In this document: positions 12,163 through 22,895 of the stretch, piece by piece
How positions within the stretch are numbered: position 1 is the stretch's first letter
Layout: each line of letters opens with the position of its first letter
NCBI GenBank assembly: GCA_035578155.1
Contig: JAPWDM010000046.1
Coordinates: 1,953,472 to 2,017,471, forward strand
DNA from: Brachynemurus nebulosus
Lineage: Eukaryota; Arthropoda; Insecta; Neuroptera; Myrmeleontidae
Reading direction: 5' to 3'
DNA: 64,000 nt
Position numbers and translations under genes: made by a program
The notes under the pieces: model-generated
Databases searched by the model: none
What the model was told of the DNA's origin: nothing
The model's input: the letters and a program-made list of their open reading frames with translations, nothing else

Positions 12163-12987
12163 AATTACATGGTCCATGTATAAATTAATATTTTATCTCG
12201 TTTAGAAAAGAAACTTGTAAGGAAATCGTAAGGTTTTGAGTGGTTTGAGTTATGTATTTTCTATGAAACCTTTTTTATGCGGTTACAACCCACCGCATAA
12301 AATTTTTTTTTACAATCTGAAGCGAACTATACTTCTTATAGCTTTTCATAAAATACATATTTAAATATTTTGTTTTTGTGCGATTTTTCTACGTGGTTCC
12401 TACTCACCGTATAAAAAAAGGTTCAGCTGTATACATAACATTTAGATTAAATCATATCCGCAAAATAAATGATTAAGTTTAGTGGAATTAAATTTCTTCT
12501 ATAAAAATTTTGCAAATTTAGGTACACAATTTTTATATAAGGATAGAAAATGGAAATGGCAATGGAAAGAATTAAGAAAAGAAAATGACAAATAACAAAT
12601 TTTTACTGCACCTATGAATGATTTTTCGTAATATATTAGACAGTTTTGATTTGTTCGTGATTTGTTCATGCGTGTCCGCGTACCTCTAAATGTTTGTAGA
12701 CCGTGACTTTGATACACGACATTCAAAATAAATCATTACATATTAAAAATACTGTGACATATACTTCAAATTCCATTAGTTACGTTGTTTAATTGTTAAT
12801 TTACAGTACGTAATATGGGATAATGGAGTATTATAAAAAGGAGATTTAACTTATATGAGAGGAATTGACAAAATTGGTCAGGAAAATGGTAAATTTAAGG
12901 CTTTCTTTTTTTACCACTCGCGGCGTTAATACTGATGTAAATATAGCGAATATAGTAACATAAAACGGATAAAACAGAATGTAACTA
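12163..12987. other. Unassigned AT-rich stretch
   Basis: No coding or structural feature that I can support. Two short segments with the word CGCATAAAA/CGTATAAAAA resemble each other at about 12280-12430. Confidence 0.35.
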
Positions 12988-13619
12988 CAGTACTTATTCT
13001 CAAATGGAAACACGTCGGGACTGGGGAAGTGAGTGTTTCCATTTGAGAATCACCAATGTCGGTTGATGATATTTAATAATAAGGAAATATACCTCTTTTC
13101 AGATAAAATTAATCATGCGTTTTCGTTAAAAAATTAAATAATTCTTATATTCGAAACAAATCGATCTTCTATTCTTTTCTAAAAATAAACTGCAAATTTA
13201 AAATTTACATAAATGCAATAATAAAAGAGATAAAGCCAGGAAAACGGAAATTATTTAAATTCAAAGTTACGAAGCATGGTTAAATTTAACTGAAATAGAC
13301 CATACATAGAAATTACATACGTATGAATTAAACTCTACTTACAGTCCGTCTCATAATATAGCCTCACTAAGGATTTCTATATTTCACTTACAATATTTTA
13401 GAGAAACAGGTTAGCCAGTAATACGTTAGTCGTATATTTCGAAAATGTTTTATTGTGTAAAAAAAAAATATGCAATATTTGTTTAAATAAAATAAACGCA
13501 CAAACAAATCACAAAAATTATACCAAAAACATATAAAATTAATATAATTTTTTGTCCCATAATATAGCCTCACTTTTCAAAAATTAAGTATAATTTTAAC
13601 AATTGATGACTGGTTGAGG

Positions 13620-13982
13620 CTCCTTTATTTTCCACTATTTGTGAAATTTTTGTTGGAATATTTTCATACAAATTCCTCGCATATTCCAGTGAGATTTGGC
13701 ATCAGTTACGTCTAATATTTACTTTCAATTTTTTTTGAAATTATATTGTTTCCCGCCGCCGTATACTTTACGGGACGAATAGTTCGATACATTTTCGATG
13801 ATATTGAGATCAGTTGATCTTGGTGATCGTGTAAAACAGATTACTTTCTTTGTTTAAACCACTCCTGTACACACTTAGAATTGTTAGTTGAGACATTATC
13901 CTGTTGAAATATCCACTCTCCGCCCCATTGAAGCAAATCGCTTCCAAAACATTATTGATCCATCACCCATTTCTCTTCGATT
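13620..13982 (-). pseudogene. Antisense second copy of the Tc1 transposase 3' end (left arm)
   Basis: On the minus strand 13850-13920 reads GAGTGGATATTTCAACAGGA, the same codons as WIFQQDN in the right arm, and 13927-13982 mirrors the WKRF block at 14150-14205. About 110 bp present in the right arm between these blocks is missing here. Both arms therefore come from the same transposase end, fused head to head, and this is not an independent element. Confidence 0.75.
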
Positions 13983-13989
13983 CCAAAAA

Positions 13990-14440
13990 GTTTGTGTGTA
14001 TCAACATAAACTTGACCGTTTGAATTTTGCGCGTCAGTATAAGGTTTGGACAACAGAATGGGATACAAAAAGTTTAATCTTGAAAACCCAGATGGATATT
14101 CACACATATTACTATTACGATTTACATAAATAACAATTTTATTTAAGTCGAGAGAAATGGATGATGGATCAATAATGTTTTGGAAGCGGTTTACTTCAAT
14201 GAAGTTATCGATCTTGTTACTTTAAAAGGACGGCAGGATTCGAAAAAATACGCCGACACTCTTTTTCAACAAGAAGTAAAAATAAATAAGGGTTCACAGG
14301 GAAGAGAGTGGATATTTCAGCAGGATAATGTCTCAATTCACAATGCTGAGTGTGTACCCGAGTGGTTTAAACAAATAAACTGATCTGTTTAAACGATCAG
14401 CAAGATCGCATGATCTAAACATAATCGAAAATGTATCGAA
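13990..14440 (+). pseudogene. Tc1-like transposase, broken C-terminal part (right arm)
   Basis: Pieces of a DD34E Tc1-family DDE transposase lie in order but in shifting frames. RLNFARQYKVWTTEWD (~14020-14060) matches the region ahead of the first catalytic Asp. KFNLENPDGY (~14080) follows in a different frame. SIMFWKRF (~14170) corresponds to the MVWGAF region. An open segment at 14180-14383 contains DSKKYADTLFQQE and WIFQQDNVSIHNAECVPEWF, whose QDN carries the second catalytic Asp. DLNIIENV (~14415) is the usual DLNPIENVW block carrying the third acidic residue. The N-terminal DNA-binding part is absent. At least two frameshifts and in-frame stops make it non-functional. Confidence 0.8.
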
Positions 14441-14886
14441 TTATTCGTCCCGTAAAGTATACAACGACGGGAAACAATATAATTTCAAATAAAATTGAAA
14501 GAAAATATTAGACATAACTGATGCCAAATGCCACTGGAATATACGAGGAATTTATATGAAAATATTCCAACAAAAATTTCACAAATAGTGGAAAATAAAG
14601 GAACCTCAACCATTCATTAATTATTAAAATTATTATAATTTTAATTTTTGAAAAGTGAGGCTATATTATGGGACAAAAAATTATATTAATTTTATATGTC
14701 TTTGATATAACTTTTGTGATTTGTTTGTGCGTTTAATTTATTAAAACAAATACTGCATATTTTTAGTCGAATTTTCTCCGAAAAATTAGACTTATACAGT
14801 CTATACGATAAGAGCTGCGAGAGGCGAGAGTAGGGGCGCTATCCGTTTTCGGACCCGTAGAACACGATTATGTAAAAAAAAAGATG

Positions 14887-15039
<153 letters not shown>

Positions 15040-16070
15040 CCGCCACCTTTTAATTTGTGTAGGGCCCCCCTATGGAAGTTAAGAGATGAAATTTGGTAAA
15101 TGGGGCTCATTTTCGAGGCACCTCATACTACCAAAGTGGGGTAAAATTTTGGGCAAATTTTTTTTCCGACCCGAACTTTAAGGGGGTGGTGGGGGGTAAC
15201 AAAACAATAAAACTTTTCAAACCGGTTTTAAATAATGTTTCGATCAATTATCTACAACATATCCAAAATTCAGCTTCCTAGAGTGATTTGGAGGGAGTAG
15301 GGAGGGGGAAAACGATTTTCGCTGGATCTAACACGCCCCCAGCCCCCCAGAATTAACGTAGAGGATTGAAATTTTGTGTGTTGATATAGTTCATACCTAG
15401 GTTATGCTTTTTGGAGGTTTTAATATTTTACCCCCACCCCCCTCATTTTTAAGCTACAATTTCATGCTTTTTTGACGTTTTTGAAGTTTGTACCACTCGC
15501 ACAGGTCACCCAAATAAACCTTGAGGGCTGAAATTTTGTATGGGGATTTAGTTAGTATCAAGGGGGTGCCTTTTGGGGGTCTCAACTTTTAACCCTTACC
15601 CTCACCATTTTTATACCAAAAAGAACATCATTTTTCTTGTTTTTTAACAGTTTCGTTCGGGTCAAAATCTCCCCAAATAAACCTAGAGGGCTGAAATTTT
15701 GTGTACAAGTTAAGTTAATAGCCAACCACTGCTTTTTGGAGGTTTCAACTTTTAACCCTTACCCCCACGATTTTTACGCCAATATTTCCTTGATTTTTTT
15801 ACTTTTTTTCTAACACGTCTAGAAGCTTTCTAAGAAAACATACAGAGCTGAAATTTTGTACGTGTATTGAGTTAGTATCCAGCTAGTGCCTTTTAGGGAT
15901 TAAACATTACTTTTCCCCCCACTTCTCCCATTTTTACATCGGAATTCAGTGGTATTGTAAATGTGTTTTAAATGAATTACTTTTATTCTAACACACAGTA
16001 GGCGAATAGTAATTTTAAAAAATTTAAAAAAAATGAATTTACTTTTTTAACAAAAGCAATACATACATAT

Positions 16071-17138
16071 GTCTGAAACATAAATTGATGATAGAAAACT
16101 TGTATAGTGTGGGAGTTGACAAAAGACTTATAAATATAATTAAAAATATTTACTATAACCAAGAAGCAGCAGTTAAAGTAAAGTCAGGAAAAACACCGTG
16201 GATACCGATTAAAAAAGGAATTCGTCAAGGCTGTGTACTGTCACCACTGTTATACAATTTATATAGTGAACAAATAATGCTAAGAGCTTTAGAAAATTTA
16301 AAGGAAGGAGTTAAAATAAATGGCGAAATAATAAACAACATACGCTACGCTGACGACACTGTATTAATCGCAAATTCTGAAGAAAGTCTCCAAAAAATAA
16401 TAAACAATGTTGTTAAATACAGTGAAAGTGCCGGTTTAAAATTTAACATAAACAAAACGGCAGTGATGGTGTTTACAAAAAGTTCTAAAAACGTTGACCT
16501 TAATATAAAATTTAAAAATATAACGCGTATTAAACAAGTCAAAACTTATAAATATCTAGGTGTGAATTTTAATGACAGTAACAATCAGGTATTAGAAGTT
16601 AAAACAAAAATAGGGCAAGCAAAAACAGCTTTCTATGACATGAAAAAAATGTTGTGTAATAATAAACTAAACAAAAAAATAAGAGTGCGGTTCTTGAAAG
16701 CATATGTATGGTCTGTGTTACTTTACGTGTGTGAAACCTGGACATTAACTGATGCAATAATCAATAAATTAAATGCATTTGAAATGTGGTGCTTTCGACG
16801 AATGATGAACATTAAATGGAATGATTTTATAAGTAATGATAAAGTGTTAAGAATAATCCAGGAAGAAAGATCACTGGTAACTACTATTAAAAGAAGACAA
16901 TGTTCATATTTCGGGCACCTAATGCGTTCTGAAAAGTTTCAAGTTCAACAGCTGATACTAACAGGAAAGTTAGAAAAAAAACGAACTAGAGGCAGGAAAC
17001 GTACGTCCTGGGTCGATAATATCACAAGATGGACAAAATCCAAATTTACTGAAATACTGAGGAGTGTGAAAAACAGAATACTGTGGAAGAAGGTGGTATC
17101 CAACGTCCTCTAGAGGACATGGAACTTTTCATCATCAT
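16071..17138 (+). mobile_element. 5'-truncated RTE-like non-LTR retrotransposon
   Basis: The copy is bounded by a perfect 14-bp target-site duplication CAATACATACATAT (16057-16070 and 17139-17152). Its 3' end is GGACATGGAACTTTTCATCA followed by TCATC, the short trinucleotide-type tail typical of RTE elements, only 25 bp after the stop codon. The uninterrupted site is visible in B3 (GAAATACATACATATTAAG near 34662), which lacks the insertion. The 5' end is truncated within the reverse transcriptase, as is usual for target-primed reverse transcription. Confidence 0.9.
16085..17113 (+). CDS. RTE-like reverse transcriptase, C-terminal 340 residues, frame intact
   Basis: Encodes the palm/thumb part of a non-LTR reverse transcriptase plus its C-terminal domain, which would copy element RNA into DNA at a nicked target. 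Motifs: IRQGCVLSPLLYNLY (46-60), IRYADDTVLIA (86-96, catalytic YADD at 88-91), GLKFNINKTAVM (117-128), TYKYLGVNF (154-162), then CETWTL, AFEMWCFRRMM, KRRQCSYFGHLMR and GKLEKKRTRGRKR, which are characteristic of insect RTE-type ORFs. The endonuclease and the front of the reverse transcriptase (roughly two thirds of a usual ~1000-residue ORF) are missing, so it is dead despite the lack of stops. The apparent start (TTG then ATG) is only where the truncated frame becomes open. The open frame indicates a fairly recent insertion, younger than its B2 host. Confidence 0.9.
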   Translation: MMIENLYSVGVDKRLINIIKNIYYNQEAAVKVKSGKTPWIPIKKGIRQGCVLSPLLYNLYSEQIMLRALENLKEGVKINGEIINNIRYADDTVLIANSEESLQKIINNVVKYSESAGLKFNINKTAVMVFTKSSKNVDLNIKFKNITRIKQVKTYKYLGVNFNDSNNQVLEVKTKIGQAKTAFYDMKKMLCNNKLNKKIRVRFLKAYVWSVLLYVCETWTLTDAIINKLNAFEMWCFRRMMNIKWNDFISNDKVLRIIQEERSLVTTIKRRQCSYFGHLMRSEKFQVQQLILTGKLEKKRTRGRKRTSWVDNITRWTKSKFTEILRSVKNRILWKKVVSNVL

Positions 17139-18082
17139 CAATACATACATATAGGTAGTTGCATACATACATATTACATTACATATAGGTAATTCTATAT
17201 GTATACATACATATAAAGTAGGAATTTTGGATTTTTATTATTTATAAAATAATTTTTTATTTTTTTTTTATTTTTTATTTTTTATTTTTTTTTTTTTTTG
17301 AAAGAAAAAATATCTTTATAAAGGCCTTCCAGTTTACTATTTAAGGTCCTTTTTTAATATTTAAGACTAAAACATAAAGGCAATTAGCGGATAAACATGG
17401 GCAGGAATGTCCTCGTACGGATTGTGTTTGTTTTTTTTCTGCTACCTGTTTTCGGCACAAAATTGAAATTTACTGAGATACAGCCCTTAAATACTTAAAA
17501 CCTTTTTTTAAAGCCTCGATCAGCCGAACACTCATCACCAGTTTTGAAACCAACAAAATGACAATTCGGTTGTAGACTTTCAATCACATTTCGCTTGTAG
17601 ACATTCAATACCGAAGATGAAGGGGAAAATTCGACTACCGTGATGGGGCCCCGCTGCTCACGGCGTTTTTTTTTACACAATAAAACATCTTCGAAATATA
17701 CGACTAACGTATTACTGGCTAACCTGTTTTTCTAAAATATTGTAAGTGAGATATAAAAGTTCTTAGTGAGGCTATATTATGAGACAGACTGTACGTATGA
17801 AATAAACTCTACCAACTTTAAATTACTTTATACGGCGGATATCCAATGGTACTGACTCCGATTTTACATAGTGACGTTAGCGAATTATATAATATACAAT
17901 ATAAATGATGCGACGCAAAATAAAAATTGTTAAGTTTATTTTAAAAACGATCGAAAACGCCACTTTATAACTGAGTTGAACATTGAAAAAGATTCCAGAA
18001 GATTCTATTCAAAAGCTAACAAAGATAATATAGAAGCCCGCGTTTCCATTTGAGAGTGTTCCATTTGAAAATAAGTACTGTA

Positions 18083-19200
18083 CCGCTTTCGTATCCGTCG
18101 AACACGAGTGCCATCTTTGATAAAGACACTTTTTTCAATACATTGAGTTTTGTCTCCTTGTCTAGTCTCCATATACAGGATAAAGATCAAGAAGAAAGGT
18201 ATTTTTTTGTTCACCAAGAATATTAAAAAATTGCTTTAAAGTTAGCGAAGACAGTCTAAACGAACAGAAAAATAACTTTTTTCTGTATCCCAATCAAATC
18301 TTGATTTGTACCATCCCTGCATACGTCCCGTAAAGTCGGCTGGAGAATAGACTTTAAATAATATGTCTTTAAAGGAATTAGTTTATCTAAATTTTAAGCG
18401 CCGCCCACAATACATTTAAAAAGCTTTTGTGTGTTAAATCTTAACTGGAAAGAAAATGTCCGATCAGTTTTTCATATTTTTTACTATTTCTGTTCTTAAA
18501 TATCAGTATCTGGCACTAGCAAAAGTTTCTGTTTTTATGTACAAAAATATGAGGATTTCTTCACACACTACATATTTTTAGGTAGACCTTTTTTAGACAG
18601 AGTGGAAACATAGATTTTGAGTATGAAACCTATCTGTCGTTCTTGTTTATCTTTCAGATTTACATATTCATTTTTAAAATTTAAATTTGTGCAAGGAAAA
18701 GTGCACGGATTGTCAACATTATTAGTCTGTATTTAACATCAAGTAGAGCGAATAATATTTTAAATTTGGTGGTCATAGATGAAAATGTTTTACCATACAT
18801 TTGACGATTTTTAATCTTGTATAATTACCGAACTTATTACTTAACTATTTTAATGTAAAAATTGTTTGTTTCGGCATTGCTGACATCAAATGCAAGTCTA
18901 ATGGTGATTGTTAATGCTTAATTACATTATTCTAGTCATATAATATTCTAATATTCCCGTGTCTGTCTCTTTGAAATGTTTAGGTCACATTTTAATTAAT
19001 TATGTACTATAAAAATTATGTACTATTAATTATGTACTATAAATAAAAAACGATATTTTGTCTGGGAAATTTGACCACATTATTAACCTAGGTCTCGAAC
19101 TGCTTTTTTCAGAAACTTAAGACCCTATACAATATCCGTAAATGAAGAATAGACGATAATTTTTAAAAAAGAGAGTTCTAATTTTTAAATTTTTTTTATT
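18083..19200. other. Unassigned AT-rich stretch
   Basis: No gene or transposon boundary that I can support. A short direct triplication of TTAATTATGTACTATAAA occurs near 18995-19045. Confidence 0.35.
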
Positions 19201-19201
19201 T

Positions 19202-19832
19202 ACTAGCCGTACCCGCGACGACGTTCTAATATAATAATTTTTGTGTAATGCAGGCACATGCTCAAAATGGTTTTTCTATTTTCCCGTGGGAATGAGGAAT
19301 TTTTCCGGACTAAAAAGTATCTTAAATATTGACCCAATTAGTAGGTTATCACCACACAAAATTTCATCAAAATCCGTCTAATAGTTTTTGCGTAATGCGT
19401 ACACATGCACAAAATGGTTTTTCTATTTTCCCGTGGGAATAAGGCATTTTCCCAGAGTAAAGAGTATTTTAGGTGTTGCTCTAGATAATAAGTTATCACC
19501 ACACCAAATTTTATTAAAATCCGTCCAATAGTTTTTGCCTAATGTGTACACATGCTCAAAATGGTTTTTCCATTTTACCGTGGGAATGAGAAATTTTCCC
19601 GGAGTAAAAAGTATTTTAGATGTTGACCCAGCTAATAAGTTATCATCACACCAAATTTCATTAAAATCCATTCGATAGTTTTTGCGTGATGCGTGAACAG
19701 ACAGACAGACAGACAAAAATTCTAAAAACGCTGTTTTGGTATCTACATCGATAACTATTTACAGTACCAGTACAATTTTCAAAAAATATTCCATGTACAG
19801 AAATGGTCTTGTTACAATTTTATTATATGTAT
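19202..19832 (+). repeat. Modular repeat H, copy 1: three 147-bp tandem units between a CCCGCGACG head and a GACA tail
   Basis: The head is ACTAGCCGTACCCGCGACGA. Three units with CACATGCNCAAAATGGTTTT, TTCCCGTGGGAAT and CACCAAATTTCATTAAAATC start at an exact 147-bp period (CACATG at 19255, 19402 and 19549). A (GACA)n stretch at 19699-19715 and a tail TTACAGTACCAGTACAATTT follow. Copy 2 is at 51729-53127. Heads and modules of this kind are widespread in insect genomes next to non-LTR-type repeats. No coding capacity, so class is uncertain. Confidence 0.8.
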
Positions 19833-20639
19833 AGATTTGACAATCCGAGCACAGCCTCAGTGTGAACGAAAGGACAGATACACACATACATATGTAGTTT
19901 TAAAACTGTTACCAATAATGTATACATATATAGGTAGTTGCAAAGTTTCTGAGCGACTAAAGTCCACTTCCAGTTTTACTACAGTACTCCGTTAAATAAA
20001 TGAAAGTAAGGGTCTACACCATTAAAAAAATCGTATTTATAAATACCAAAATATGTTATTATTACTATGTAAGGGTATTTTTCATAAAAAATTTTCCTGT
20101 TAGTATTTAATATTTTAAAATTGGTAGCGTTAAGTCGTTTTGAAACATTAAATTTCTTATCATAGGTATTTCTAGTTTTAATTATATTACATATTTCTTG
20201 TAGTTTAGAAACGTTTAACTTTTAATATTTTATACTTTCTGAACAATTTACTAAATATTGCAAATAATAAAACGGTCTACAATTTTCTCTTTTAAAGTCT
20301 GTACTTTTCAGTGGTTAATTAATTGAAATGTATTCAATTTTATTGAACTACCTGATACAGTCATAAAACCTGCATAAAACCTACCTTTGTAAATATTGCA
20401 ATAAAATCTGTTTATTAGTTTTACAAAATTTGTATGTTTACAAATAAATTTGTAATTTTTAGAATCAGTACTTTTACTTAGCTTTGGCTAGTCAATTCCA
20501 TTCGCTTTACCTGCGAGATACAATTTTCGATATTTTAACAATTTTTTTTTAAGTTATCGTATTCTTGATTATTATTATACTTTTTTATACCTTCTATTTT
20601 AATCGGGTTTTTATCTATTGATATTTAATTAATTTAAAT
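19833..20639. other. Unassigned AT-rich stretch upstream of the 20.6-kb ORF
   Basis: No supportable feature. A word ACATATATAGGTAGTTGCA (~19922) also occurs at 17147, so part of this is repeat-derived. Confidence 0.35.
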
Positions 20640-21005
20640 ATGGAAATGAATACGAGTATTAAAAATAAAATGTTAAGTCCACAAGCAAAACTTATCATTT
20701 TAAATGTGTTAGTGTTTATGAAAAGTGAAAGTGGTGGTGTGAAAATCCCATTAACTCAAGTTAAAAATCGTGTTACTGCAGCTACGGGTATATCGCTGGC
20801 AACTTTAACTAGAATAGCTAGTGAAGCAAAAAAAAATGATGGATCGGAAGCTATTTTTGCTGAAAAAGAAAGAAAAAAACATGTAAAACATAAAACAGAT
20901 CTGGACAGCTTCGATAAGGGAGTACTTAATAATATTATACAAAATATTTTTACGACGGAAAAATTTGTTCCCATATTGAAAAACATTCATAGGAAATTTA
21001 TTTAA
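20640..21005 (+). CDS. N-terminal helix-turn-helix fragment of a Tc1/IS630-like transposase-related protein
   Basis: A 121-residue open frame starting at an ATG in AT-rich DNA. LSPQAKLIILNVLVFM (12-27), TQVKNRVTAATGISLATLTR (39-58) and KTDLDSFDKGVLNNIIQNIF (85-104) followed by TTEKFVPILKNI are arranged as in arthropod repeat proteins whose N-terminus has a helix-turn-helix (TGIS..TLTRI) and whose C-terminus carries a DDE domain with a DETW-type motif. The DDE part is absent: the frame stops at about the point where relatives continue. It is codon-rich and free of low complexity, unlike the shadow ORFs around it. It may be a truncated element or a first exon; I see no clear donor or second exon. 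The family assignment rests on recollection of the motif order. Confidence 0.55.
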   Translation: MEMNTSIKNKMLSPQAKLIILNVLVFMKSESGGVKIPLTQVKNRVTAATGISLATLTRIASEAKKNDGSEAIFAEKERKKHVKHKTDLDSFDKGVLNNIIQNIFTTEKFVPILKNIHRKFI

Positions 21006-21040
21006 TTTAAAATTACTTATTTAAGTAGGTAATTTTCCAT

Positions 21041-21100
21041 GATCATTGCATTACTATATAAATCATTACTATATAATGATCATTGCATTACTATATAAAT
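21041..21100 (+). repeat. Short tandem duplication
   Basis: A 23-bp word beginning GATCATTGCATTACTATATA occurs at 21041-21063 and again at 21078-21100, with a partial copy between them. A recent local duplication just downstream of the 20.6-kb ORF. Confidence 0.85.
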
Positions 21101-21573
21101 AAGCAAACTATTTCAAAATCGATTACTTTTTTTTACAACGTAGTGTATTTTCATACATTGTATGTATCGTTCAATATTACCCGAGTGAGAGATATAACAA
21201 CTAATAGGGGGAGTTTAGACATAATTACTCTATATCCATCTTTATTGCAAAAGTATTTTATCTTCTTAACATAATAAAATATGTATATCTCTTACTAAAA
21301 ATACATCTTTCCTTTTTGTTGGACTTTGATACCTCAAAAACTCTGCAACTAGTTATACTGCACAATATGCGTATATATGTGTATGTATATAATATGTAAA
21401 AAGGTCTTTCTTTACAGCAACTTCAAGTATCAGAAATCCCTACACGCCCAATAGTATTACGTAGTCAGCTTGTGCAATTTATTAAAGTCTTTTTTAGATG
21501 ATAATAAAATTGTTTTTTGATTCAAAATGTTAAGTGATTAACTGATAAAAATGCTACGATGTAGTAAATAATT
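21101..21573. other. Unassigned AT-rich stretch
   Basis: No supportable feature. Confidence 0.35.
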
Positions 21574-22246
21574 GAAGCGTGGAAGTACCAAAGGCACTAA
21601 GTGCCAAAAAATAGCTTCTTTTTTTTTAACTTGACAATTTAACTCATGTGTATCAAGTGCCATAAGAATATTAAAATTTTTTCACTTTTACAATGGAAAA
21701 AGTTAGGACAAATTTTTACAGCGAAAAAAATGGTACAAAATATTTCATTGGTCATTTCGTTGTAGGTAAACACGATAAAAATGAAACAAAAATTCTGATT
21801 GGTAAATTTAAATGATTTCAGAATCATCGTAACAATGTATTAAATAATTTCATTAATAATATGAATTATACTAATTTATTTTATTCGTTAAATTGTTTTA
21901 CCGTATTACACTTTCGATTTATATTTTTTCTGAATAAATTTGTGTTTTCTATAACTCAAATTTCTTGCCTAAAGCAATTTAACTCGAAGAACTGTCAACC
22001 CAAAAACGATTCAGCTCCGCTGTCGCGTTTTTGTTAGTTGACAGTTCTTCTCGTTAAATTGCTATAGGCAACAAATTTTCGTTAGACAAGTCCAAATTTA
22101 TTCGAAAAATACAAACCTCTCGTGTAATAATAAGTAAATAAAAAATTGCATAATGTATTATATCTAAGGAGTTTTTATTCCTTATTTGTGTAACAACTCA
22201 AAATATATGAATTGGTACTTAGTGCCTTTGCTACTGCTACGCTTCC
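21574..22246. mobile_element. MITE K with ~33-bp inverted ends and a central 235-bp palindrome
   Basis: The left end GAAGCGTGGAAGTACCAAAG then GCACTAAGTGCC is mirrored at 22212-22246 (GAAGCGTAGCAGTAGCAAAG then GCACTAAGTACC on the minus strand). Inside, 21900-22135 is a long imperfect palindrome. The tight core pairs GCAATTTAACTCGAAGAACT (and GTCAAC) with GTTGACAGTTCTTCTCGTTA (and AATTGC) around a GC-rich loop at ~22005-22035. No ORF and no clear target duplication seen. Confidence 0.65.
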
Positions 22247-22893
22247 ATTACTTTTTACAAATTAATATTTTAAACTGGTTCAAATTATAGGCACAATAAG
22301 TGACACAATAAACAAATTAAACTTGTAAATAAATAAAGTTGCATGTCGTACAACCCTTCAGTATAATCTACAATAAATTGATCCATAATATTGTGTAAGA
22401 TCAGAATTTGTGTAATGTTATTGAGTGTGTAGGGGCCAATTTACTATTTTGTTTACAATTAAGAAAAATAGATCTTTGGGATATGTGTATGAATCAGTAT
22501 GAATGTATTTGTACAATACTACAAGCCTCATGTTATAACAAACTCCACAATATCCAATATCAACCAATCAGAATCAAGAAGAAAATAATATTGATAAAAT
22601 CTTGTGCGAACCATGTCTTGAATTGACTCAGTTTGTTATTTAGTTGTGTTAAATTTACACATTATATTGTTAACTTGTAAATTTTATAACAAAATAAATC
22701 CATCTGTAAAATGCAGAAAATACTAATTTTTTCAGAAAACTGAGCATTATTATTGTACTCATTTTGTTTCAATTCCGTCACTTTTGATTAAAAGTATGTA
22801 AGTAAACTATGAATTCCTTGTGGTGAAGAGTATGGGATAGAGCCGAAACAGTCCATAAGAACACACGCAATAAAAAAGGAGAGAAAAAAAATA
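22247..22893. other. Unassigned AT-rich stretch
   Basis: No supportable feature; short open frames here lack coding character. Confidence 0.35.
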
Positions 22894-22895
22894 TT

